Of a stretch of 64,000 nucleotides of DNA, positions 49,167 to 56,652 are shown piece after piece. Positions within the stretch are counted from its first letter, which is position 1. Every line of letters starts with the position of its first letter. Origin of the DNA: [Streptosporangium] indianense. GTDB taxonomy: Bacteria; Actinomycetota; Actinomycetes; Streptomycetales; Streptomycetaceae. The notes under the pieces are model-generated. The model was not told where the DNA came from. It ran no database searches and saw nothing but the letters and a program-made list of their open reading frames with translations. Location: NCBI RefSeq assembly GCF_021474405.1, contig NZ_JAKEIO010000001.1, positions 62,001 to 126,000 on the forward strand. Reading direction: 5' to 3'. A program made the position numbers and the translations under genes.

Positions 49167-52120
49167 CGCAGGTCCCCTCGCAGTTCGACCAGATCCGCCA
49201 GTTCCGCGTCCGTCAGTTCCGTGAGCGCCGCCTCGCCCGCGCCCAGCACCGAATCGGCCAGTTCCCGCTTGCGCAGCAGCAGTTCGGCGATGCGGTCCTC
49301 GATGGTTCCCTCCGCGATGATCCGGTGCACCTGCACGGGCCGGGTCTGGCCGATGCGGTACGCACGGTCGGTGGCCTGCGCCTCGACGGCCGGGTTCCAC
49401 CACCGGTCGTAGTGCACGACGTGCTCGGCACGGGTGAGGTTCAGCCCGGTGCCCGCCGCCTTCAACGACAGCAGGAACACCGGAACGTCGCCGTCCTGGA
49501 AGCGCCGCACCATGGCCTCCCGCTCGGCGACGGGCGTCCCGCCGTGCAGGAACTGCGAGGGCGTGCCGCGGGCGGCGAGATGCCGTTCGAGGAGGCGGGC
49601 CATCTGCACGTACTGGGTGAAGACCAGCACGCCCGCCTCCTCGGCGAGGATCGTGTCGAGCAACTCGTCCAGCAGCTCGAGTTTCCCGGAGCGCCCGGTG
49701 ATCAGGGGGCGCTGCTCCTTGAGGTACTGCGCCGGGTGGTTGCAGATCTGTTTGAGTCCGGTCAGCAGTTTCACGATCAGGCCCCGTCGGGCCATGGGGC
49801 CGGCGCCGGAGATCTCCGCGAGCGCCTCGCGCACCACCGCTTCGTACAGAGCAGTCTGCTCCTGGGTGAGGGACACGGCATGATCGGTCTCGGTCTTCGG
49901 CGGCAGCTCGGGCGCGATCCCGGGGTCCGACTTGCGGCGGCGCAGCAGGAACGGCCGCACGAGCTGGGCCAGGCGGTCGGCCGCGGCCGGGTCCTGACGC
50001 CCCTCGACGGCCTCCGCGTACCGTCGGCGGAAGGCGCCGAGCCGGCCCAGCAGGCCCGGAGTCGCCCAGTCGAGGATCGCCCACAGCTCCGACAGGTTGT
50101 TCTCCACGGGGGTGCCGGTGAGCGCCACACGCGCGCGTGCGCCGATGGAGCGCAGCTCCCGCGCGGTCGAGGAGTACGGGTTCTTCACGTGCTGGGCCTC
50201 GTCCGCGACGAGCAGGCCCCAGGGGGCGCCGGCCAGCCGGGACGCGTCCAGGCGCATCGTGCCGTACGTGGTGAGCACGAATTCCCCGTCCGCCAGGTTC
50301 TCCAGACTGCGCCGGGTCCCGTGGAAGCGCCGCACCGGGGTGCCGGGTGCGAACCGTTCGATCTCTCGTTGCCAGTTGCCCATCAGGGACGTCGGGCAGA
50401 CCACCAGGGTGGGCCCGGCGGACCGTGCGTCGGCCTGCCGGTGCAGGTGGAGGGCGATCAGCGTGATCGTCTTGCCGAGTCCCATGTCGTCGGCGAGACA
50501 GCAGCCCAGACCCATCGACGTCATACTCGCGAGCCAGTTGAGGCCCCGCCGCTGGTAGTCCCGCAGGGTGGCGGTCAGCGCGGCCGGCTGCTCGACGGGC
50601 TGCTGCCCCTCGGGACGCGCGAGCCGTTCCCGCAGCTCCGCCAGCCATCCCGTGGGGTGTACCTCGACCCGGCGGCCCTCCACCTCCACACACCCCGTCA
50701 GGGCGGCGCCCAGGGCGTCCACCGGGGTCACCTTGCCGTCCTGCCGAGAGCCGGCCAGACGCGCCTCCTGAGGGTCGATCAGGACCCACTGGTCGCGCAG
50801 CCGCACGATCGGGCGCTTCGCCTCGGCGAGACGGTCCAGCTCCTCACGGTCCAGTCGCCTGCCACCCAGGGCGAACGACCACGTGAAGGAGAGCAGCGCG
50901 TCGGCGGACAGGAACGACGGCATGGCCGCGAGGGCCGCACCGGAGGCCGGCTCGCCGTCGGACGCGCCGTCGTGGGGCCCCACGTCGTAGGGCCCCACCT
51001 CCGCGTGTGTGCTGAGCTCACGGGACAGGCCCTTCGGCCAGTGCACGTCGACGCCGGCTGCGCTCAGCGCGCGTGCGCCCGTTCCGAGGAGGTCGGTGAC
51101 CTCCTCGTCGGCGAGTTCGGCCGCGTCCGGCACGGCCGCCGACAGCAGGGGCGTGAGTGGGGCCCAGGCCCGGGCCGCACGGCGCAGGGCGAGCAGCGCG
51201 TCCATCCGCGCGCGGGGGCCGAAGGCCTCGCCCAGGGTCCCTGCCCAGACGTCCGCGGCGTCCGCGACCAGCGCCGGATCGCTGACGCTGTGCACCTGCG
51301 GCACGGCTCGGAACGTCACGCCCGTGTCGTCCTCCGCCGCGTCGGTGAGGCCCTCTGCCTCGATCCGCAGCGACAGCCGCACGCCCGCGTCGTGGCCCGC
51401 GGCGACGTCGGCGGCCCAGGTGCGCTGCTCGGGCAGCCGCACCGGTTCGAGCGAGGCGTAGGCGGGGCCGCCCGTCACCAGCGGCGCGGCGGGGGAGCGG
51501 GGCAGACAGTCGGCGACCGCGTCGAGGAACGCGCGCAGGAGCTGCTCCGGGCCGGGCAGTCGCAGCGGCCCGGCGCCCCGCAGGGGCACGGCGTGCGCCT
51601 CGGGCGGCATCGCGGCGGCGAGGTCGCGCACGGCCTCGGTGTCCCGGGCGCGCAGCGGACCCGTGCGCCAGGCGTCGTGGTCCGCCGGTGACAGCCCCGG
51701 CAGCAGCAGTCCGCGGGCGGTGAGCTGCAGGGCGTGCAGGGCCGCGGCGCCCCAGAAGACGGTGGACCGGTGCCCGCGTCCCTCGACACGCGCGCGCGTG
51801 AGGACCGGCAGGGCCGTGCGCACCGGAACCAGGACGGCGGGCAGACGCGTTTCCTCGACCCCACCGTCGCGGGGCACGACGACGGTCAGGTCCGTCACGG
51901 ACGCGGACGCCACGGTCGCGGGAGCGGCGCCGTCGGGCCGCCAGAAGGCGACGCTGCCGGTGCGTGCGGGGTCGCCGGGCAGGAAAACGGTGTGGCACAG
52001 GGCCAGTTCGGAGTCGTCGGAGGAAGGAGCCGGGGGATTCGGATGCTCGGCTATGACTGAGTCCTCAAATTTGACTAGTGTGCGCGGAGTCGCCGATAGT
52101 ACAGCACTTCCGGCGCGCAT
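49163..52120 (-). CDS. SNF2-type ATP-dependent helicase (start uncertain)
   Basis: A protein of up to 985 residues. The C-terminal half is a SNF2/RapA motor: DDMGLGKTITLIALHLH (Walker A), LVADEAQHVKNPYS (DExQ box), FTQYVQMARLLERHL, and motif VI QATDRAYRIGQTRPVQV. The N-terminal half is the actinobacterial SNF2 substrate domain. The ATG at 52120 is the only canonical in-frame start, but the first 22 codons are AT-rich at third positions and contain TACTAT. A GAGGA site lies eight bases before an ATA codon at 52054, so the real start may be non-canonical. The gene is coupled to a SWIM protein. Confidence 0.85.
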   Translation of the reverse strand: MRAGSAVLSATPRTLVKFEDSVIAEHPNPPAPSSDDSELALCHTVFLPGDPARTGSVAFWRPDGAAPATVASASVTDLTVVVPRDGGVEETRLPAVLVPVRTALPVLTRARVEGRGHRSTVFWGAAALHALQLTARGLLLPGLSPADHDAWRTGPLRARDTEAVRDLAAAMPPEAHAVPLRGAGPLRLPGPEQLLRAFLDAVADCLPRSPAAPLVTGGPAYASLEPVRLPEQRTWAADVAAGHDAGVRLSLRIEAEGLTDAAEDDTGVTFRAVPQVHSVSDPALVADAADVWAGTLGEAFGPRARMDALLALRRAARAWAPLTPLLSAAVPDAAELADEEVTDLLGTGARALSAAGVDVHWPKGLSRELSTHAEVGPYDVGPHDGASDGEPASGAALAAMPSFLSADALLSFTWSFALGGRRLDREELDRLAEAKRPIVRLRDQWVLIDPQEARLAGSRQDGKVTPVDALGAALTGCVEVEGRRVEVHPTGWLAELRERLARPEGQQPVEQPAALTATLRDYQRRGLNWLASMTSMGLGCCLADDMGLGKTITLIALHLHRQADARSAGPTLVVCPTSLMGNWQREIERFAPGTPVRRFHGTRRSLENLADGEFVLTTYGTMRLDASRLAGAPWGLLVADEAQHVKNPYSSTARELRSIGARARVALTGTPVENNLSELWAILDWATPGLLGRLGAFRRRYAEAVEGRQDPAAADRLAQLVRPFLLRRRKSDPGIAPELPPKTETDHAVSLTQEQTALYEAVVREALAEISGAGPMARRGLIVKLLTGLKQICNHPAQYLKEQRPLITGRSGKLELLDELLDTILAEEAGVLVFTQYVQMARLLERHLAARGTPSQFLHGGTPVAEREAMVRRFQDGDVPVFLLSLKAAGTGLNLTRAEHVVHYDRWWNPAVEAQATDRAYRIGQTRPVQVHRIIAEGTIEDRIAELLLRKRELADSVLGAGEAALTELTDAELADLVELRGDLR

Positions 52121-52278
52121 GGGTATGGCTAACCTGTGAGCTGGGTCACCATAGAGGTCTCAGGGATGCGTCGGGGGCGCACCTCAGGGATGTCTCAGGG
52201 TCGCGGTCCGGAACCGCCGTGAACGCGGGTCCGTTCTCGAGACAGAGAGCGGCAGTGGCCGCGAAGGAGGCGACAGTC

Positions 52279-52461
52279 ATGTCGAACAACGCCAAGATCG
52301 CCGCGGGCGGTGTGGCGGTCGGGCTCATCCTGCTGATCTGGCTGCCCTGGTGGGCATCGCTCCTGATCATCCTGGGCGTCCCGGCCGCCGCGTACCTCAC
52401 GCTGGACCCCTCACAGCGGCGCCGGCTGCGCCGCGCCACCCGCAAGGAACTCGGCCGCTGA
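52279..52461 (+). CDS. small membrane protein with basic tail
   Basis: A 60-residue protein with two close hydrophobic segments (IAAGGVAVGLILLIWLPWW and ASLLIILGVPAAAYL) and a strongly basic C-terminus (RRRLRRATRKELGR). ATG 52279 is preceded by AAGGAGG, a near-perfect ribosome site. The function is unknown. It diverges from the helicase gene. Confidence 0.75.
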   Translation: MSNNAKIAAGGVAVGLILLIWLPWWASLLIILGVPAAAYLTLDPSQRRRLRRATRKELGR

Positions 52462-52519
52462 GCAGCCGCCGGTTTCCCACGGCCCGGCCGGGCACCGCGA
52501 CGGGCCCGGCGGCACCGGC

Positions 52520-53497
52520 TCAGTTCGGCCGTACGGCCATCTTGTCCAGTGCCTCGAGGAGACCCGGCAGCTCCGGCCCCCTGCCCACGGGCAGGACCTC
52601 GCCGGGCTCCTCGTCGAGCAGCACGAAGGCGATGTCGTCGGTCCGTGCGACGAGTGACCAGCCCGGACCGTCGGCCCGCAGGGTCCGGGCGTCACCCGGC
52701 GCGAAGGACGACCGGACCCGGCCCAGCGGCGGCGGCGAGTCGATGTACGCGCGGACCTCGGCGAGGACGCGCCGGATGCCGCTGTGGCCACCCTGCGGCG
52801 CGGTCGCTGCGGGGCTGTCGGGACCGTCGGATGCTTCGCGCCCCTGCGGGCCCTCGGTCGCGGCGCGTCCGTCCGGGCCGTCGGCCGCGCTGGGTCCGTC
52901 CGAGGCGTCGGCTGCGCTGCGTCCGTCCGAGGCGTCGGCCGTCTTGCCTCCGTCCGCCGCAGACGCGGAGGCCTCCGAGGAGGCGGGCGCCGGGAACTCC
53001 GAGTCGTCGACCTGCTCCCGCCACGTCGCCCACTGGAGCGCGATCTCGTCCGCCCCCAGACGCCTCTGGGCCGGACCCCAGACACTGGTGTCCGGCGGGG
53101 CCAGCGGGGGCCGGTCGTCGGCCTCCGGACCCGGATCGTGCGGCGCGGGCACCCCGGGGGCCGCGACGGCGACCGCGAGAGGCCACCCGGGCAGGGCCGC
53201 GACGACCGTGCGCTCGTCGGGCGACAGCTCGTACTCCATGCCGCAGTCCCAGGAGGCGATCGCGACGGCCACCAGCGAGACGTCGTCGATGGCCACCGTC
53301 CACCGGGCACCCTCGCCGTCCTGGCCGAGCACCAGCCCGTACCCGTCGGCGAGCGGCGCGAGACCGAGCGCCGCACAGGCCTCGGGGTAGTCGTCGCCCA
53401 GCACACTCGGGAACTTCGCCGGCGTCAGCAGCACCGCCGTGAGCACATAGAGCGCATCGTCCGCGGCGGCGACGGCTTCCTCGTCCGTCCCGGCCAT
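52520..53497 (-). CDS. conserved protein of unknown function with 9-residue repeats
   Basis: A 325-residue soluble protein. The N-terminal half (DDALYVLTAVLLTPAKFPSV, VAIDDVSLVAVAIASWDCGM) and a C-terminal domain (RRVLAEVRAYIDS to FVLLDEEPGEVLPVG) flank a low-complexity linker of about 60 residues rich in Ala, Asp and Gly with 9-residue repeats (SDGRSAADA, SDGPSAADG). I do not recognise the family. ATG 53497 has GGGGAGG upstream. It is one of two unknown genes on the minus strand before the oxygenase gene. Confidence 0.75.
   Translation of the reverse strand: MAGTDEEAVAAADDALYVLTAVLLTPAKFPSVLGDDYPEACAALGLAPLADGYGLVLGQDGEGARWTVAIDDVSLVAVAIASWDCGMEYELSPDERTVVAALPGWPLAVAVAAPGVPAPHDPGPEADDRPPLAPPDTSVWGPAQRRLGADEIALQWATWREQVDDSEFPAPASSEASASAADGGKTADASDGRSAADASDGPSAADGPDGRAATEGPQGREASDGPDSPAATAPQGGHSGIRRVLAEVRAYIDSPPPLGRVRSSFAPGDARTLRADGPGWSLVARTDDIAFVLLDEEPGEVLPVGRGPELPGLLEALDKMAVRPN
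52867..52947. repeat. 27-bp in-gene tandem repeat encoding 9 residues
   Basis: GTCCGTCCG(A/G)GG followed by CGTCGG recurs at 52867, 52894 and 52921, a period of exactly 27 bp. It encodes the Ala-Asp-Gly linker of the 325-residue protein on the minus strand. Confidence 0.8.
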
Positions 53498-53632
53498 CCC
53501 AGCCTCCCCATCGGTTCGTCCACCGGCGCGCACCCTATTGCGCCCACCAGCCCCTTGTCACGGCCTCGCCCGTGCACTCGGAGCTGCAGTTTTCCGGCGG
53601 ACGGGGCGAATCGGCCGTCCGTGACGTGCCCA

Positions 53633-53929
53633 TCACGCCGCCGGCAGCCCCAGCAGGTCGCGGGCCACGGCCTCCGGCGACCGGCCGCGCTCACGGGCCA
53701 GTGCGATCACGGCCCGGCAGGCCAACTCGTTCACGCCGAACGACAGCGCCTCCGGCGACACCCAGCCGGCCGCCTCCTCGGCCCGCTCCTGATCGTCCTC
53801 CGTACAGGCCGTGACGTAGGTCGCCGCCGCCTCGAAGAGATTGTGCGGGCGCCTCTCCTCGCCCGATTTCGGCTCCGTGCGCAAGACATCGGCGACCCTT
53901 CCCCCCGCTTTGCGGAACCTGCCCCACAT
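53633..53929 (-). CDS. small conserved protein of unknown function
   Basis: A 98-residue soluble protein starting MWGRFRKAGGRVADVLRTEP, predicted mainly helical (NLFEAAATYVTACTEDDQER, GVNELACRAVIALARERG). It has AAGGTGG upstream of ATG 53929. I know no function. It diverges from the oxygenase gene and lies 135 bp upstream of the 325-residue unknown gene on the same strand, which could suggest co-transcription. Confidence 0.7.
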   Translation of the reverse strand: MWGRFRKAGGRVADVLRTEPKSGEERRPHNLFEAAATYVTACTEDDQERAEEAAGWVSPEALSFGVNELACRAVIALARERGRSPEAVARDLLGLPAA

Positions 53930-54026
53930 GCTGACCACCTTCCCCCTGTGCCGGCCGTGCCCGGTCGTTCATCTCGTCGTCACCAACGTAAAGTTGAAGA
54001 ACCTGTGGCAGAAGGGGGACAGCACG

Positions 54027-54926
54027 GTGAGGCGCTTCTCACGGCTCGAACAGATCCGGCGGATGGACCCGTACGAGGAGGCCACGGAGATCTACCGGCT
54101 CAGCGTGGCGTACGAGTTCCCGTGGGACTTCACCCGTGCCCTGGAGCTGGCTCTGTACCGCACGTACGCCGTACCGGCCATCGGCCGGCTGCTCGCGCGC
54201 ACTGCGGAGCTCACGGACCGGACGCAGAAGCGCTACGACGACACGGCGCTGCTCCTGGACACCATCGTCGAGCACGGATTCGGCAGCGATCCGGGCAGGA
54301 CGGCGATCCGTCGCATCAACCGGATGCACCGCAGCTACGACATCAGCGACGACGACATGCGCTACGTGCTGTGCACGTTCGTCGTGATGCCCAAGCGGTG
54401 GATCGACGCCTACGGCTGGCGCAGGATGTCCCGGCACGAGACCGTCGCCTCCGTCGTCCACTACCGCACGCTGGGCCGGCACATGGGCATCAAGGACATC
54501 CCCGAGACCTACGAGGAGTTCGAGAGCTGCCTCGACTCCTACGAGGCCGCCCACTTCGCCTGGGACGAGGAAGCCCGCCGCGTCTCGGACGCCACGCTCG
54601 CGCTGATGGCCTCCTGGTACCCCGCCCCGCTCGCTCCCCTCCTGCGCACCACGACCCTGGCCCTGCTCGACGACTCCCTGCTGCACGCCTTCCGCTACAC
54701 CCCGCCCAGCGCCGCGACGCGCGCGTGGGTGCGGCGCGCCGTCCGGCTCCGAGGGCGCGTCGTCCGCCTCCTGCCGCCCCGGCGCGCCCCGCACTTCGCC
54801 CGCCAGAACCGGGAGATCAAGAGCTATCCGTACGGCTACCGGATCGCCGACCTGGGCACCCGCCCGGTTCCCGGCATCCGGGGCTGTCCCGTACGGCACG
54901 CCGCTCCGGACGCCGAGGCGCGCTGA
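54027..54926 (+). CDS. oxygenase MpaB family protein (DUF2236, Lcp-like)
   Basis: A 299-residue helical protein of the MpaB/rubber-oxygenase (Lcp) superfamily, whose characterised members are b-type heme oxygenases cleaving C=C bonds. Relevant segments are PYEEATEIYRLSVAYEFPWD near the start, RRINRMHRSYDIS, VMPKRWIDAYGWRRMSRHET and HYRTLGRHMGIKD with conserved His and Arg. The substrate is unknown. GTG 54027 has AAGGGGG at proper distance; ATG 54063 is an alternative. Its stop lies in a 17-bp tandem duplication. Confidence 0.82.
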   Translation: MRRFSRLEQIRRMDPYEEATEIYRLSVAYEFPWDFTRALELALYRTYAVPAIGRLLARTAELTDRTQKRYDDTALLLDTIVEHGFGSDPGRTAIRRINRMHRSYDISDDDMRYVLCTFVVMPKRWIDAYGWRRMSRHETVASVVHYRTLGRHMGIKDIPETYEEFESCLDSYEAAHFAWDEEARRVSDATLALMASWYPAPLAPLLRTTTLALLDDSLLHAFRYTPPSAATRAWVRRAVRLRGRVVRLLPPRRAPHFARQNREIKSYPYGYRIADLGTRPVPGIRGCPVRHAAPDAEAR

Positions 54927-54960
54927 CACAGAGGGTGGGCTGACACAGAAGGCGGGCTGA
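54922..54960. repeat. 17-bp tandem duplication across the oxygenase stop codon
   Basis: CTGACACAGAGGGTGGG, CTGACACAGAAGGCGGG and a third partial CTGACGCC follow one another with a period of 17 bp. The first TGA is the stop codon of the oxygenase gene. Confidence 0.75.
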
Positions 54961-54985
54961 CGCCGGTATCAGGCCGATGTCCGGT

Positions 54986-55585
54986 TCAGTCCTCGCGCAC
55001 GGCGAGTGCCAGGAAACGGGAGTCCTCGTCGGCGTACGACGTCAGGCGCCAGCCCGAACCGGCGAGCAGAGGGCCGAGGTTGGGCTCGGCGCGCAGGTCG
55101 TCGGGGGTGAGCGCCCGGCCGTGCCGCGCCGCGAGCGCCGCCCTGCCGATCGGGTGGAACAGCGCCAGCACCCCACCGGGGCGCACCACGCGTGCCAGCT
55201 CCCGCAGGTCCTCAGCCGGGCTCTCGAGATGCGAGATCAGGCCCGCGCCGAACACGGCGTCCAGCGACCCCGGGCGCAGGGGCAGCGCGGCGACATCCGT
55301 GAGCAGCAACTGTCCCTCACGGTCCCGTCCGGCCCGTACGGCCTCCCGCAGCATGGCCGGCGTCAGGTCGGCCCCGAGGACCACTCCCGAGGCACCCACG
55401 GCGGCTCGCAGCGGCGGCAGCGCACGTCCGGTGCCGCACCCGGCGTCGAGCACCCGGTCGCCCGCGCGCAGTCCGAGCTCGGCGACGGCGGCCGCGTAGG
55501 CCGGACCGTCGTCGGGGAAGCGGCTGTCCCAGTCGGCGGCGCGGGCGGTGAAGAACTCCTGGACACGCGTCTGCTCGTCGCTCAT
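54986..55585 (-). CDS. class I SAM-dependent methyltransferase
   Basis: A 199-residue UbiE/MenG-like methyltransferase. The SAM motif is RVLDAGCGTGRALPPLRAAV, followed by VVLGADLTPAML, ALPLRPGSLDAVFGAGLISH and ARVVRPGGVLALFHP. The substrate cannot be deduced. ATG 55585 is the family-like start (MSDEQTRVQEFF); ATG 55594 three codons upstream is possible and neither has a strong ribosome site. It is convergent with the oxygenase gene and diverges from the MHYT gene. Confidence 0.9.
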   Translation of the reverse strand: MSDEQTRVQEFFTARAADWDSRFPDDGPAYAAAVAELGLRAGDRVLDAGCGTGRALPPLRAAVGASGVVLGADLTPAMLREAVRAGRDREGQLLLTDVAALPLRPGSLDAVFGAGLISHLESPAEDLRELARVVRPGGVLALFHPIGRAALAARHGRALTPDDLRAEPNLGPLLAGSGWRLTSYADEDSRFLALAVRED

Positions 55586-55754
55586 GTACCGCATGATTCC
55601 GCACCGGCGCGGATGACGCTTCACCACGGAGGACGTCTCTGTGCACACGTTCGAGCGTGACCCGATCGTTCCGGTGTCCCCTTAAGTCATATTCCAGAAG
55701 CTTTCGAACTGTGCGCCCTTCACGCGCCCCGGCCGGGTCTACCGTCCCGGGGCC

Positions 55755-56528
55755 ATGGGACACCTGGACCACGCAGCCCTGGGGTGGCTGACCCCCGCAC
55801 TGTCGTACGTGATGGCCTGCATAGGCGCCGCGCTCGGTCTGCGCTGCACCGTCCGCGCGCTCGCCACCACCGGGCGCTCGCGCCGCAACTGGCTCGTCAC
55901 CGCCGCCTCGGCCATCGGCTCCGGCATCTGGACCATGCACTTCGTGGCCATGCTCGGCTTCGGTGTCACCGGCACCGACATCCGCTACGACGTGCCGCTC
56001 ACCCTCCTGAGCCTGCTTGTCGCCATGGTCGTCGTCTGCGCCGGCGTCTTCGCCGTCGGCTACGGCAAGGACCGTGGCCGCGCCCTGCTCGTCGGCGGTC
56101 TCACCACCGGCCTCGGCGTCGCGAGCATGCACTACCTGGGCATGGCGGCCGTCCGGCTGCACGGGGACGTGACCTACGACCCGCTGCTCGTCGCGCTCTC
56201 CGTGCTGATCGCCGTCGTCGCCGCCACGGCGGCCCTGTGGGCGGCCCTGAACATCAAGTCGCCGGTGGCGGTCACCATCGCCTCACTGATCATGGGTGCC
56301 GCCGTCAGCAGCATGCACTACACCGGAATGTTCGCGGTGGGCGTGCACGTGACGCCCACCGGGGACGTCCTGCCCGGGGCGACGGCGATGCAGTTCATCT
56401 TCCCCCTCGCCGTAGGCCTCGGCTCCTACCTCTTCCTGACCTCGGCCTTCGTCGCGCTGTCGCCGACGGCGGGCGAGCGGGCGGCGTCCGCGTCGGCGCA
56501 GCGACCGGTACGGAGCGCCGCGCCCTAG
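55755..56528 (+). CDS. MHYT-domain integral membrane sensor protein
   Basis: A 257-residue membrane protein with seven predicted helices and three copies of the MHYT signature: TMHFVAMLG, SMHYLGMAA and SMHYTGMFA. The domain is proposed to bind copper and sense oxygen, CO or NO through these Met and His residues. It has no attached output domain, so it may signal through a partner. TACCGT lies nine bases before the ATG and no ribosome site is visible, suggesting a leaderless mRNA. The conservon begins 124 bp downstream on the same strand. Confidence 0.93.
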   Translation: MGHLDHAALGWLTPALSYVMACIGAALGLRCTVRALATTGRSRRNWLVTAASAIGSGIWTMHFVAMLGFGVTGTDIRYDVPLTLLSLLVAMVVVCAGVFAVGYGKDRGRALLVGGLTTGLGVASMHYLGMAAVRLHGDVTYDPLLVALSVLIAVVAATAALWAALNIKSPVAVTIASLIMGAAVSSMHYTGMFAVGVHVTPTGDVLPGATAMQFIFPLAVGLGSYLFLTSAFVALSPTAGERAASASAQRPVRSAAP

Positions 56529-56652
56529 CCGCGCCCCGGCCACGCGGACCCGTCGCGTTGCGCGCTCGAGCCCCACACGTCCCCGCCGGGACGGTCGGCC
56601 GGGACGCCGGCCCTGCCCTCAGTCCTCCGACCCACTCCCGAGCGAGGAGTCC

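Noticed and set aside
49167-50789. Extension of the SWIM gene to 965 codons
   Set aside because: The extra part is antisense-frame to the helicase motor domain; the ATGA overlap and family start place the real start at 49166.
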